NCBI RefSeq assembly: GCF_051954455.1
Contig: NZ_JBQCHS010000020.1
Span: forward strand, 62,001 to 126,000
Direction: 5' to 3'
Length of the DNA stretch: 64,000 nucleotides
DNA from: Pseudolysinimonas sp051954455
Lineage (GTDB): Bacteria; Actinomycetota; Actinomycetes; Actinomycetales; Microbacteriaceae
The position numbers were made by a program, and so were the translations under genes. Below the pieces are notes generated by a model. It did not search any database. It was not told where the DNA came from and saw only the letters and a list, made by a program, of their open reading frames with translations. Of this stretch, positions 43,100 to 52,288 are shown in pieces. Positions within the stretch are counted from its first letter, which is position 1; each line of letters begins with the position of its first letter.

Positions 43100-43903
43100 G
43101 TGTCCAATGAACGCCGCGTGCTCGTCCATCCCGACAAGCAGGCGCTGGCCGGCGCCGTCGCCGCCCGGTTCCTCACCAAGATCGTCGACGTCCTGGAGGA
43201 GCGCGGCCACGCCGATGTCTGCCTGACCGGCGGGACCATGGGGTCGGCGGTGCTGCAGGCGATCGCCGACTCCCCCGCCCGCGGCTCGGTCGACTGGAGC
43301 CGGATCACCTTCTGGTGGGGCGACGAGCGCTACCTGCCGGTCGGCGACCCGGAGCGCAACGACACCCAGTCGAAGGCGGCGCTGCTCGACGCGCTGGACC
43401 TCGACCCGGCCCAGGTGAAGAGCCTGCCGGCACCCGGCGAGCAGGCCGACATCCAGGCCGCGGCCGACGCGTACGCGGCCGAGCTGCTCGCCGCTGCGCC
43501 CGAGGGCGCGCGCGCCCCGCGCTTCGACATCACCTTCCTCGGCGTCGGTGAGGACGGGCACATCGCCTCGCTCTTCCCCGACCACGCCGGGATCCGCGAC
43601 ACGGAGCACGTCGTCGTCGCGGAGACCGACTCGCCGAAGCCGCCCTCGGAGCGGCTCAGCCTCACGCTCCCGATCATCAACGCGTCGGACCGGTGCTGGA
43701 TGGTGCTCGCCGGGCCGGACAAGGCCGGGGCGCTCGGTCTCGCCCTCGCGGGCGCGAGCGTCAGCTCGGTGCCGGTCGCGGGCATCGAGGGGCGCAAGCG
43801 CACGGTGTTCTTCGTCGATCAGGAGGCCGCGGCCGAGGTGCCGGCGAACCTCATCGCCCCCAGCTACTACTGGACCGCCGAGGACGACTCCCCCGCGGAG
43901 TGA
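43100..43903 (+). CDS. pgl: 6-phosphogluconolactonase
   Basis: Hydrolyses 6-phosphogluconolactone (267 aa), DevB/SOL type. CLTGGTMGSAVLQAI, the WGDERYLP motif, GVGEDGHIASLFPDH with the catalytic His, and RLSLTLPIINASDRCW. GTG 43100 lies 4 bases after the opcA stop. Its last 37 bases overlap the 3' end of rbpA on the opposite strand. Confidence 0.94.
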   Translation: MSNERRVLVHPDKQALAGAVAARFLTKIVDVLEERGHADVCLTGGTMGSAVLQAIADSPARGSVDWSRITFWWGDERYLPVGDPERNDTQSKAALLDALDLDPAQVKSLPAPGEQADIQAAADAYAAELLAAAPEGARAPRFDITFLGVGEDGHIASLFPDHAGIRDTEHVVVAETDSPKPPSERLSLTLPIINASDRCWMVLAGPDKAGALGLALAGASVSSVPVAGIEGRKRTVFFVDQEAAAEVPANLIAPSYYWTAEDDSPAE

Positions 43904-44283
43904 CCGGCCGTCGCCTGCTTCGAGGGCGCCGCGGTCCCGCGACGCTGGCGCAGCTGCTGCAGCGCCTCGTCGAGCAGCTGGGCGGCCTCCTCGTCGGAGC
44001 GGCGCTCCTTCACGTAGGCGAGGTGCGTCTTGTAGGGCTCCGTCTTCGCGAGCAGCGGCGGGTTGTCCTTGTCGCGCCCGGCCGGCAGACCCGAGCTCGG
44101 GCTGTCGATGACGTCCGGGATCTCCTCCGCCGGGAGGTTCGCCGCGAAGTAGCGGACGGTCTCGTTGCCGAGCGCGTCCCAGTACGAGACCTGCACGCGA
44201 TCCGCGTGGTATCCGCGATCCTGCTCGCCCATGGGGCCGGAGCCCACCCGCGATCCCCGGATCGCGCTGCCGCCGGACGCCAT
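43867..44283 (-). CDS. rbpA: RNA polymerase-binding protein RbpA
   Basis: Actinobacterial transcription factor that binds the sigma subunit and stabilises open complexes (138 aa here). MASGGSAIRGSRVGSGPMGE (basic linker and core start), ADRVQVSYWDALGNETVRYFAANLP, then the sigma-interacting region. The C-terminal tail (RRGTAAPSKQATAGHS) is longer than in mycobacterial RbpA (about 110 aa). The zinc-binding Cys residues of some RbpA proteins are absent. ATG overlaps the secG stop by one base; the 3' end overlaps pgl tail to tail. Confidence 0.95.
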   Translation of the reverse strand: MASGGSAIRGSRVGSGPMGEQDRGYHADRVQVSYWDALGNETVRYFAANLPAEEIPDVIDSPSSGLPAGRDKDNPPLLAKTEPYKTHLAYVKERRSDEEAAQLLDEALQQLRQRRGTAAPSKQATAGHSAGESSSAVQ

Positions 44284-44531
44284 CAGCTGTTCGCGAACTT
44301 GATCGTGAGCCCGAGCACGATGATGCAGGTGACCCAGACGAGCCCCAGCACCACGGTGATCCGGTTCAGGTTGCGTTCCGCGACGCCGGAGGCGCCGAGG
44401 TTGGACGTGACGCCGCCTCCGAACATGTCCGAGAGACCGCCTCCGCGACCCTTGTGGAGGAGGATCAGCAGCGTCAGGAGCAGGCTCGTGATGCCGAGGA
44501 TGACCTCGACGATCACTTGGAGGATTGCCAC
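44283..44531 (-). CDS. secG: preprotein translocase subunit SecG
   Basis: Two-helix subunit of the SecYEG channel (82 aa). First helix VIVEVILGITSLLLTLLILLH, the GRGGGLSDMFGG loop typical of SecG, second helix ITVVLGLVWVTCIIVLGLTI. GTG start 44531. Follows tpiA with 51 bases between and has its own likely -10 (TACAAT at 44576-44581). Confidence 0.94.
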   Translation of the reverse strand: MAILQVIVEVILGITSLLLTLLILLHKGRGGGLSDMFGGGVTSNLGASGVAERNLNRITVVLGLVWVTCIIVLGLTIKFANS

Positions 44532-44553
44532 ATCGGGCCCTTCGAGTCGGGAC

Positions 44554-44568
44554 GCCCCTCACAGGGGC
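44554..44568. terminator. short hairpin between tpiA and secG
   Basis: 6-bp stem (44554-44559 with 44563-44568), 3-nt loop, just after the TACAAT -10 candidate (44576-44581). It may attenuate read-through or sit in the secG leader. Confidence 0.35.
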
Positions 44569-44582
44569 TCAGGAGATTGTAC

Positions 44583-45368
44583 TCAGATGCCGACGTGCTT
44601 CTGGTACTGCGCGATGCTCGCGAACTCCTCCAGGAGGAGGCTCGCACCGCCGACCAGGGCGCCGTCGATGTCCGCCTCGCGCATGAACGAGGCGATGTTG
44701 GCGGCCTTCACCGAGCCGCCGTAGAGGATGCGGGTCGCGGCCCCCGCGTCCTCGCCGAGCACCTCGGCGACGACGGCGCGGAGCGCCGCGCATACCTGCT
44801 GGGCCTGGGCGGGTGTCGCCGCCTGACCCGAACCGATCGCCCAGACCGGCTCGTACGCGACAACGACCTCGGATCCGCGGGTGACAGGGGCCAGCGCCTC
44901 GCGCAGCTGCGCGACCGGGATCGCGCTCGCGCCGTGGGTCTCGAGATCCTCGGCCGTCTCGCCGACGCACACGACGGGGATCAGCTGGTGACGGAAGGCC
45001 GCGGCCACCTTCGTCGCCACGGTCTCGTCCGTCTCGTGGTGGTACTGCCGTCGCTCGGAGTGACCGATGATGACGTACCGGCAGTCGAGGGCGTGCAGGA
45101 ACGCGCCCGAGATCTCGCCCGTGTAGGCGCCGCTGTCGAACGCCGAGAGATCCTGACCGCCGTAGGCGATCGGCAGCTCGTCCGAGTTGACGAGCGTCTG
45201 CACGGAGCGCAGATCGGTGAACGGCGGGAACACCGCGACCTCGACCGCGCCCTTGTCGTGCTTGGCGTCGCGCAGGGTCCAGGCGAGCTTCTGGACGAAG
45301 GCGATCGACTGCAGGTGGTCGAGGTTCATCTTCCAGTTGCCCGCGATCAGCGGACGGCGCCCGGTCAT
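44583..45368 (-). CDS. tpiA: triosephosphate isomerase
   Basis: Glycolytic TIM barrel (261 aa). GNWKMNLDH (Asn/Lys), the active-site His in IIGHSERR, catalytic Glu in VVAYEPVWAIGSG, and the phosphate loop ILYGGSVKAAN. ATG 45368 overlaps the pgk stop by four bases. Third gene of gap-pgk-tpiA. Confidence 0.97.
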   Translation of the reverse strand: MTGRRPLIAGNWKMNLDHLQSIAFVQKLAWTLRDAKHDKGAVEVAVFPPFTDLRSVQTLVNSDELPIAYGGQDLSAFDSGAYTGEISGAFLHALDCRYVIIGHSERRQYHHETDETVATKVAAAFRHQLIPVVCVGETAEDLETHGASAIPVAQLREALAPVTRGSEVVVAYEPVWAIGSGQAATPAQAQQVCAALRAVVAEVLGEDAGAATRILYGGSVKAANIASFMREADIDGALVGGASLLLEEFASIAQYQKHVGI

Positions 45369-46588
45369 GCCTGCTCCCATCCGAGTGCTTCGAGCCCCGG
45401 CAGCGCCTTGCCCTCGAGGAACTCGAGGCTCGCGCCGCCGCCCGTCGAGATGTGGCCGAACCGGTCGTCGGAGAACCCGAGCTGTCGGACGGCGGCCGCG
45501 GAGTCGCCACCGCCGACGACGCTCAGGCCGTCGACCTCGGTGAGCGCCTGGGCCACGGCGCGGGTGCCCGCGGCGAACGGCTCGAGCTCGAAGACGCCCA
45601 TCGGGCCGTTCCAGAACACCGTCGCCGAGCCGCGGACGAGGTCCGCGAACCGGGCGGCCGTGTCGGGGCCGATGTCGAGACCGATCCCGTCGGCGCCCGC
45701 AGGCGTCGCCTCGATCGCGTCGATCGGGGCGACCTGGTGCGCCGCGTCGGCGCCGAAGCGATCCGCGACCACGACGTCGGTCGGCAGCACGAGGTCCACG
45801 CCCCGCTCCTCCGCCTGACGGAGGTAGCCGCGGGCGGCGTCGAGCCCGTCCTGGTCGAGCAGGCTCTTCCCGATCGCGTGCCCCTGGGCCTTGAGGAAGG
45901 TGAAGAGCATGCCGCCGCCGATGAGCAGGCGGTCGACCCGCGGCAGCAGTGCGTCGATGACGCCGAGCTTGTCGCTGACCTTCGAGCCGCCGAGCACGAC
46001 GGTGTACGGGCGCTGGGGCTCCCCCGTCGTCAGGCGCTCGAGCACCTCGAGCTCCGCCTGCACGAGCCGGCCGGCGGCGCTCGGGAGCAGCTTCGGGAGC
46101 TCCCACACGCTCGCGTGCTTGCGGTGCGCGGCGCCGAAGCCGTCCTCCACGACCGCATCGCCGAAGCGCGCCAGCCGGGTCGCGAACTCCTCGCGCTCGG
46201 AGGCGTCCTTCGAGGTCTCGCGCCCGTGGAAGCGCAGGTTCTCGAGGACGACGACCTGGCCGTCCTCGAGCGCATCCACGGCGCGTTCTGCGTCGTGCCC
46301 GACCGTGTCCGCCGCGAACGCGACCGGCGCGTCGAGGAGCTCGCCGAGCCGCGTTGCGACGGGCGCGAGGCTGAACTCCGGCTTCTCCTCGCCGCCCGGC
46401 CGGCCGAGGTGCGAGATCACGATGACCCGTGCCCCGGCCGCCGTCAGCTCGCGGAGGGTGCCGAGCGACGCCCGGATGCGTCCGTCGTCCGTGATGGTGC
46501 CGCCGTCAAGCGGCACGTTCAGGTCGCAGCGGACGATGACCTTCTTGCCGGACAGCTCGCCCAGCGACTCGAGGGTGCGCAGCGCCAT
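45365..46588 (-). CDS. pgk: phosphoglycerate kinase
   Basis: Transfers phosphate from 1,3-bisphosphoglycerate to ADP (407 aa). VIVRCDLNVPLDGG, the ISHLGRPGG motif, LGGSKVSDKLGVIDAL hinge, and the nucleotide region VFWNGPMGVFE and GGGDSAAAV. Start 4 bases after the gap stop. Confidence 0.97.
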   Translation of the reverse strand: MALRTLESLGELSGKKVIVRCDLNVPLDGGTITDDGRIRASLGTLRELTAAGARVIVISHLGRPGGEEKPEFSLAPVATRLGELLDAPVAFAADTVGHDAERAVDALEDGQVVVLENLRFHGRETSKDASEREEFATRLARFGDAVVEDGFGAAHRKHASVWELPKLLPSAAGRLVQAELEVLERLTTGEPQRPYTVVLGGSKVSDKLGVIDALLPRVDRLLIGGGMLFTFLKAQGHAIGKSLLDQDGLDAARGYLRQAEERGVDLVLPTDVVVADRFGADAAHQVAPIDAIEATPAGADGIGLDIGPDTAARFADLVRGSATVFWNGPMGVFELEPFAAGTRAVAQALTEVDGLSVVGGGDSAAAVRQLGFSDDRFGHISTGGGASLEFLEGKALPGLEALGWEQA

Positions 46589-46592
46589 CCGC

Positions 46593-47600
46593 TTAGAGGC
46601 GGGCCGCGACGTACTCGGTGAAGTCGACGAGGCGGTTCGAGTAGCCCCACTCGTTGTCGTACCAGGCGTAGAGCTTCACCTGGTCGCCGATGATCTTGGT
46701 CAGCGGCGCGTCGTAGATCGACGAGTGCGGGTCGGTGACGATGTCGCTCGAGACGATCGGGTCCTCCGAGTAGCGCAGGATTCCCTTGAGCGGGCCCTCG
46801 GCTGCGGCCTTGTACGCCGCGTTGACCTCGTCGATGGTGACGACGCGCGACGAGGTGACCGTGAGGTCGGTGATCGATCCGGTCGGCACCGGCACGCGCA
46901 GCGAGTAGCCGTCGAGCTTGCCGTTGAGCTCCGGGAGCACGCGGCCGATGGCCTTCGCGGCGCCGGTCGAGGTCGGGACGATGTTGATCGCGGCGGCGCG
47001 GGCGCGGCGCAGGTCGCCGTGGGGTCCGTCCTGCAGGTTCTGGTCGGCAGTGTAGGCGTGGACCGTCGTCATGAGGCCGCGCTCGATGCCGAAGGCGTCG
47101 TTGAAGACCTTGGCGAGCGGGGCGAGGGAGTTCGTGGTGCACGACGCGTTCGACAGGACGTGCATCGTGGCCGGGTCGTAGGTGCCCTCGTTGACGCCCA
47201 TGACGAACGTGCCGTCGTCGCCCGTCGCGGGGGCGGAGACGATGACCTTCTTGGCGCCGCCGCCGTCGATGTGCTTGCGGGCGTCCTCGGCCTTGGTGAA
47301 CCGGCCGGTCGACTCGATGACGATGTCGACGCCGTGGTCGGCCCACTTCAAGGCGGCGGGGTCGCGCTCCTCGAACACCGTGATCGGCTTGCCGTCGACG
47401 ACGATGCTGTCGCCCTCGACCGAGACCTCGGCGGGGAGGCGACCGGTGATCGAGTCGTACTTCAACAGGTTGGCGAGAGCGTTGTTGTCGGTGAGGTCGT
47501 TGACCGCGACGATCTCGACGTCGGCGCCCTTGGCGAGGGCGGCGCGGAAGTAGTTGCGACCGATGCGGCCGAAGCCGTTGATGCCGATCTTGACGGGCAC
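46593..47600 (-). CDS. gap: glyceraldehyde-3-phosphate dehydrogenase, type I
   Basis: NAD-dependent glycolytic enzyme (335 aa). INGFGRIGRN (cofactor loop), active-site LSNASCTTNSLAPL with the nucleophilic Cys, and the C-terminal WYDNEWGYSNRLVD. GTG 47600 with an AAGGAG site, so this gene has a normal leader. First of gap-pgk-tpiA. Confidence 0.97.
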   Translation of the reverse strand: MPVKIGINGFGRIGRNYFRAALAKGADVEIVAVNDLTDNNALANLLKYDSITGRLPAEVSVEGDSIVVDGKPITVFEERDPAALKWADHGVDIVIESTGRFTKAEDARKHIDGGGAKKVIVSAPATGDDGTFVMGVNEGTYDPATMHVLSNASCTTNSLAPLAKVFNDAFGIERGLMTTVHAYTADQNLQDGPHGDLRRARAAAINIVPTSTGAAKAIGRVLPELNGKLDGYSLRVPVPTGSITDLTVTSSRVVTIDEVNAAYKAAAEGPLKGILRYSEDPIVSSDIVTDPHSSIYDAPLTKIIGDQVKLYAWYDNEWGYSNRLVDFTEYVAARL

Positions 47601-47670
47601 GGGAGTGTCTCCTTGCCGGACGCGCGTCCGCGCGCCGCTCGTAGGGGTGTGGTGGTGGCGTTGGACGGCG

Positions 47671-47707
47671 GCGGCCGGGCCGGATCACGAGGTCCGGGCC
47701 CGGCCGC
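47671..47707. terminator. hairpin terminator after sodA
   Basis: 11-bp GC-rich stem (47671-47681 with 47697-47707) right after the sodA stop on the minus strand, ahead of gap. Confidence 0.7.
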
Positions 47708-47715
47708 GTCGCCGA

Positions 47716-48345
47716 TTACGACAGTAGCAGCAGGCCTTCGGTCTTCTCCCGCGCGGTGGTGAAGCGCTGCGCGGCGTTCTCCCAGTTGGCGATGTTCCAG
47801 AACGCCTTCACGTAGTCGGCCTTGACGTTGAGGTAGTCGAGGTAGAAGGCGTGCTCCCACATGTCGAGCTGGAGGACCGGGATGGTCGCCTGCGCGGTGT
47901 TCGCCTGCTGGTCGAACAGCTGCTGGATGATGAGGCGCTTGCCCACCGGGTCCCACGACAGCACGGCCCAGCCGGAGCCCTGGATGCCGGTCGCCGCGGC
48001 GGTGAAGTGCGCCTGGAACTTGTCGAACCCGCCGAAGAACTCGTCGATCGCGCTCGCGAGCTCGTTCCCCTCGGGGCGGCCCTGGCCGTCGCCGGTCAGG
48101 TTGGTCCAGAAGATCGAGTGGTTGACGTGACCGCCGAGGTTGAACGCGAGGTCCTTCTCGAGCTTGTTGACGTTGGCGAGGTCGCCGCTGTCACGCGCCT
48201 CCGCGAGCTTCTCGAGGGCGGTGTTGGCGCCCGCGACGTAGGTCGCGTGGTGCTTGTCGTGGTGCAGCTCCATGATCTTGCCGCTGATGTGCGGCTCGAG
48301 GGCTGCGTAGTCGTACGGGAGATCGGGCAGCGTGTATTCGGCCAT
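47716..48345 (-). CDS. sodA: superoxide dismutase, Mn/Fe type
   Basis: Cytoplasmic enzyme of 209 aa. Metal ligands: His28 in MELHHDKHH, His76 in GGHVNHSIFW, and the Asp/His in QLDMWEHAFY. The VLSWDPVGKRLIIQQ stretch and Gln-rich IQGSGW segment suggest Mn or cambialistic use, though sequence does not settle the metal. ATG 48345 is 6 nt after a TAGATT box, so the mRNA is likely leaderless. Confidence 0.96.
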   Translation of the reverse strand: MAEYTLPDLPYDYAALEPHISGKIMELHHDKHHATYVAGANTALEKLAEARDSGDLANVNKLEKDLAFNLGGHVNHSIFWTNLTGDGQGRPEGNELASAIDEFFGGFDKFQAHFTAAATGIQGSGWAVLSWDPVGKRLIIQQLFDQQANTAQATIPVLQLDMWEHAFYLDYLNVKADYVKAFWNIANWENAAQRFTTAREKTEGLLLLS

Positions 48346-48351
48346 GACTCG

Positions 48352-48357
48352 AATCTA
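48352..48357 (-). promoter_or_regulatory. -10 box (TAGATT), leaderless
   Basis: TAGATT on the minus strand, 6 nt before ATG 48345 of sodA. Confidence 0.6.
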
Positions 48358-48393
48358 GTGATCCGAGCCCCCTCCGCGCCGGGGTCGGAGGGG

Positions 48394-49368
48394 CTACTCC
48401 AAGCCTTCGGGAAGGTTCGCGTCGGTGCCCGGGATCCCGCGGTCGGAGGCCGACTTGTCGGCCATGGCGAGGAGGCGGCGGATGCGCCCCGCGACCGCGT
48501 CCTTCGTCATCGGCGGGTCGGCGTGGTGCCCCAGCTCGTCGAGGCTCGCGTCGCGGTGGGCGAGGCGGAGCTCCCCCGCGTACCGCAGGTGATCGGGGAC
48601 CTCGTCGCCGAGGATCTCGAGCGCGCGCTCGACGCGGGCGCAGGCGGCGACGGCCGCCTGGGCGCTGCGGCGGAGGTTCGCGTCGTCGAAGTTGACGAGC
48701 CGGTTCGCGGTCGCCCGGACCTCGCGGCGCTGGCGCATCTCCTCCCACGACGCGACGGTGCGGTCGGCGCCCATGAGCCGGAGCATCGCCGCGATCGACT
48801 CCCCGTCGCGGATCACGACGCGGTGCACGCCGCGCACCTCGCGCGCCTTGGCGACGATGTGGAGGCGGCCGGCCGCGCCGACGAGCGCCATCGCGGACTC
48901 GTTGCCGGGGGCGCTCACCTCGAGCGCGGCGGAGCGGCCCGGATCGGTGAGGGAGCCGTGGGCGAGGAAGGCCCCGCGCCAGACGGCGGCGAGTTCCTCC
49001 CGCGACCCGGTGGTCAGGCGGTTGGGAAGGCCGCGCACGGGGCGGCGGCGGGCGTCGAGGAGCCCCGTCTGGCGGGCGAGGGTCTCGCCGCCGTCGAGGA
49101 CGCGCACGAGGTAGGTGCTCGCGCGCCGCAGGTTGCCGCCGGAGATCACCGACACCTCGCTGCGGACGCCGTACAGCTCGGCGAGGTCCTTGCGCACCCG
49201 GCGGGCGATCTGCGGCGAGTCGAGCTCCGACTCCACCGCGATCCGGCCCGAGATGATGTGCAGGCCGCCCGAGAACCGCAGGATCGCGGCCAGCTCGGCC
49301 GCTCGGACCGAGGTGCGCCCGGCCTCGACGGCCGCCAACTCCTCCTTGACGTCGGCGGTCAATGCCAC
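48394..49368 (-). CDS. whiA: DNA-binding regulator WhiA
   Basis: Regulator of cell division and sporulation genes in actinobacteria (324 aa). N-terminal LAGLIDADG-like fold (RAAELAAILRFSGGLHI, then WRGAFLAHGSLTDPGRSAALEVSAPG), C-terminal helix-turn-helix (LRYAGELRLAHRDASLDELGHHADPPMTKDAVAGRIRRLLAMA). Follows rapZ with 24 bases between, the usual order. Confidence 0.95.
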   Translation of the reverse strand: MALTADVKEELAAVEAGRTSVRAAELAAILRFSGGLHIISGRIAVESELDSPQIARRVRKDLAELYGVRSEVSVISGGNLRRASTYLVRVLDGGETLARQTGLLDARRRPVRGLPNRLTTGSREELAAVWRGAFLAHGSLTDPGRSAALEVSAPGNESAMALVGAAGRLHIVAKAREVRGVHRVVIRDGESIAAMLRLMGADRTVASWEEMRQRREVRATANRLVNFDDANLRRSAQAAVAACARVERALEILGDEVPDHLRYAGELRLAHRDASLDELGHHADPPMTKDAVAGRIRRLLAMADKSASDRGIPGTDANLPEGLE

Positions 49369-49392
49369 GCGCTCCGCCCTTCCGGCCGTCGT

Positions 49393-50262
49393 CTACTCGC
49401 GGCCCAGATCTCGATGCTTGACGCTCACGGTCAGATCCGGCAGGGCGCGCAACCGGCGCCCCAGCTCCTCCGCGATGGCCACCGAGCGGTGCTTCCCGCC
49501 CGTGCATCCGATAGCGATCGTAGCGTGCCGCTTGTTCTCGCGACGGTACCCGGCCAGCACGGGGGTCAGCGCCCGGACGTACGCGTCGATGAACTCGGTC
49601 GCCCCCTCCTGCTCCAGGACGTAGCGCTCCACGCTCGGATCGAGGCCGTCGAGGGGCCGCAGCTCGGGCACCCAGAACGGGTTCGGGAGGAACCGGCAGT
49701 CGGCCACGAGATCGGCGTCGGAGGGCAGGCCGTACTTGAATCCGAAGCTCTGCACGGCGATGCGCGTGGTCTGGTCGGCGGACTCGGAGAACTGCTCCGT
49801 GATGAGCGCCGCGAGCTGGTGGATGTTGAGGTCGCTCGTGTCGATGACGATGTCGCTCTGGCTGCGCAGCTCCGCCATCCGCGCCCGCTCGGCCGTGATG
49901 CCGTCCAGCAGGGTGCCGTGGCCCTGCAGCGGATGCGGGCGCCGGACCTGCTCGAACCGCCGCACGAGCGCCTGATCGGTGGCCTCCAGGAACACGAGGC
50001 GCACCTCGGATGCGGTGCCTCGCAGCGACTCGAGCGCCGACTCGGTGTCGGCGAAGAGCTTGCCCCCGCGTACGTCGACGATCGCCGCGACCCGCGGGAT
50101 GCTGTCGCCGGTGTGCTCGGCCAGCTCGACGAGCGGCCGCAGCATCTGCGGCGGAAGGTTGTCGACCACGAACCAGCCGAGGTCCTCGAGAGCGTCGGCG
50201 GCGGTCGATCGTCCCGCCCCGGACATGCCCGTCACGACGAGGATCTGCCGGTCCGACGTCAT
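49393..50262 (-). CDS. rapZ: RNase adapter / nucleotide-binding protein RapZ family
   Basis: P-loop protein of 289 aa with GMSGAGRST (12-20), DNLPP (about 34-38), Walker-like VDVRGG, and the C-terminal GCTGGKHRSVAIAEELG. Enteric RapZ steers RNase E to GlmZ; in actinobacteria the role is unknown, since that sRNA system is absent. It lies between uvrC (4 bases upstream) and whiA. Confidence 0.93.
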   Translation of the reverse strand: MTSDRQILVVTGMSGAGRSTAADALEDLGWFVVDNLPPQMLRPLVELAEHTGDSIPRVAAIVDVRGGKLFADTESALESLRGTASEVRLVFLEATDQALVRRFEQVRRPHPLQGHGTLLDGITAERARMAELRSQSDIVIDTSDLNIHQLAALITEQFSESADQTTRIAVQSFGFKYGLPSDADLVADCRFLPNPFWVPELRPLDGLDPSVERYVLEQEGATEFIDAYVRALTPVLAGYRRENKRHATIAIGCTGGKHRSVAIAEELGRRLRALPDLTVSVKHRDLGRE

Positions 50263-50266
50263 GGTC

Positions 50267-52288
50267 CTATTCTGCCGGTGCGGAGGCGCCCTCGCCGAGC
50301 CGCACGACGATCGACTCGGCCAGCACCGGCCCGATGCCCTTGACGGCGGCGATCTCGTCCCGGCTCGCGGCGCGGAGCCGCTTCACCGAGCCGAAGTGCT
50401 TGAGGAGCGTCTTCACGCGGGCCGGCCCGAGACCCGGCACCTCGGCGAGCTGGGATCCGATGTCGTTCCGACGCTTCTGCCGCTGGAAGGTGATGGCGAA
50501 GCGGTGCGCCTCGTCGCGGATCCGCTGGATCATGAACAGCGCCTCGCTGTTGCGCGGCAGGATCACCGGGAAGTCCTGCCCGGGCAGCCAGATCTCCTCG
50601 AGCCGCTTGGCGATCCCGGCGACCGGGATGTCGTGGATGCCGAGTTCGCGCATGGTGCGCGCCGCGGCCTCCACCTGCGGCTGACCGCCGTCGACGAGGA
50701 TGAGCCCCGGGCGGTAGGCGAAGCGGCGCTTGCGACGCTGGGCGACCGTTCCCTCCTCCGCCGCGAGGGGCGCGTCATCGTCGTCGTCGCCGGCGGGCAC
50801 GTCCTCCTCGACCCCCGCGACGTCCTCGTCGTCGAGGTGGGCGAGGCGGCGGCTCAGCACCTGGTGCAGCGACTCGAGGTCGTCGGCGTAGCCCGGGATC
50901 GCGAACTTGCGGTAAGCGCTCTTCTTGGGCAGGCCGTCCTCGAAGACCACCATCGAGGCGACGATGTTGGTACCGCCGAGGTGCGAGACGTCGTAGCACT
51001 CCATCCGGAGCGGCGCCTCGGGCAGCCCGAGCGCGGTCTGGATGTCGTTGAGCGCCTCGGTGCGGGCGACGTAGTCGGCCGAGCGACGGTTCTTGTAGAG
51101 GATGAGCGCCTGGCGCGCGTTCATGGTCGCGTTCTCCATCACGCGCGCCTTGTCGCCGCGTTGCGCGGTGCGGATGGTGACCGCTCCCCCGCGCGGCCGC
51201 ATCCCGGCCAGCCAGGTCTCGAGCGCGGTCGCGTCGGCCGGGACGGCGGGGACGATGATCTCGCGCGGCGGGGTGTCCGTCTCGTATGCCGTCTCGAGCA
51301 TCTGCTCGACGAGCTCGCCGGTCGTGAGATCCAGCTCCTTGTCGACGACCCAGCTCCGCACACCGCGGATGCGGCCGCCGCGGACGACGAACTGCTGGAT
51401 CGCGGCGGCGAGCTCGTCCTCCTCGACGCCGAAGACGTCGGCCTCGGCGGTCTCCGGCAGCACGACGGCCGACTTCTCGAGCACGTTCTCGAGCGCCTGG
51501 ATCCGGTCGCGGATCCGCGCGGCCTCCTCGTACTCCATCGCCGCGGAGGCGTTCTGCATCGCCCGGCGCAGGTGCGTGATGACGCTCGTGTCGTGGCTCG
51601 CCATGAACGCGACGAACTGGTCGACGACGGCGCGGTGCTCCTCGACCGTCACGGTGTAGGAGCACGGACCGAAGCAGCGGCCGATCTGGCCCGGGAAGCA
51701 GGGACGACCGGTCTGCATCGCGCGCTGGTAGCTGGAGTCCGAGCACGTCCGGATCGGGAACGCCTTGATCATCAGGTCGATGGTCTCGCGCACGGCCCAG
51801 ATCTTCGGGTACGGGCCGAAGTACCGCGCACCCGGGATCCGATGGTTGCGGGTGACCATGACCCGGGGCGCCTCGTCCGCGAGCGTGACCGCCATGTAGG
51901 GATAGCTCTTGTCGTCGCGGAACTTGACGTTGAACGGCGGATCGAACTCCTTGATCCAGGTGTATTCGAGCTGCAGGGCCTCGACGTCGCTCCCGACGAC
52001 CGTCCACTCGACGCCCGTTGCGGTCATCACCATGCGGCGGGTGCGCTGGTGCAGGTTGCCGAGGGGCTGGAAGTAGTTCGACAGGCGTGACCGGAGGTTG
52101 ATCGCCTTGCCGACGTAGAGCACGCGCCCGCCCGCACCGCGGAACCGGTAGACGCCGGGGCTGGTCGGGATCTCGGAGGGCTTCGGGCGCCAGTCGCGGG
52201 TGGCGCGGCGAGCGAGGTCCGCCGGGGAGCGGCTCGACTCGCCGTCGAGGGCGACGCGCCCCGGCCCGGACATGCCGAGGGACGCCAT
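50267..52288 (-). CDS. uvrC: excinuclease ABC subunit C
   Basis: Dual-incision nuclease of nucleotide excision repair (673 aa). N-terminal GIY-YIG domain (SPGVYRFRGAGGRVLYVGKA), Cys-rich CFPGQIGRCFGPC, UVR motif (EYEEAARIRDRIQALENVLEK), RNase H-like nuclease domain with RMECYDVSHLGGTN and LILVDGGQPQ, and two C-terminal helix-hairpin-helix motifs. An acidic insert (about 475-500, DDDDD) is present. ATG 52288 shares a base with the uvrA stop; ATG 52273 is an alternative. Confidence 0.96.
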   Translation of the reverse strand: MASLGMSGPGRVALDGESSRSPADLARRATRDWRPKPSEIPTSPGVYRFRGAGGRVLYVGKAINLRSRLSNYFQPLGNLHQRTRRMVMTATGVEWTVVGSDVEALQLEYTWIKEFDPPFNVKFRDDKSYPYMAVTLADEAPRVMVTRNHRIPGARYFGPYPKIWAVRETIDLMIKAFPIRTCSDSSYQRAMQTGRPCFPGQIGRCFGPCSYTVTVEEHRAVVDQFVAFMASHDTSVITHLRRAMQNASAAMEYEEAARIRDRIQALENVLEKSAVVLPETAEADVFGVEEDELAAAIQQFVVRGGRIRGVRSWVVDKELDLTTGELVEQMLETAYETDTPPREIIVPAVPADATALETWLAGMRPRGGAVTIRTAQRGDKARVMENATMNARQALILYKNRRSADYVARTEALNDIQTALGLPEAPLRMECYDVSHLGGTNIVASMVVFEDGLPKKSAYRKFAIPGYADDLESLHQVLSRRLAHLDDEDVAGVEEDVPAGDDDDDAPLAAEEGTVAQRRKRRFAYRPGLILVDGGQPQVEAAARTMRELGIHDIPVAGIAKRLEEIWLPGQDFPVILPRNSEALFMIQRIRDEAHRFAITFQRQKRRNDIGSQLAEVPGLGPARVKTLLKHFGSVKRLRAASRDEIAAVKGIGPVLAESIVVRLGEGASAPAE

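Noticed and set aside
47851..50343. Long plus-strand frames opposite sodA-whiA-rapZ and opposite uvrA (52381-55206)
   Set aside because: Arg/Asp/Glu/Val-rich shadow translations without domains; the minus-strand genes are unambiguous.
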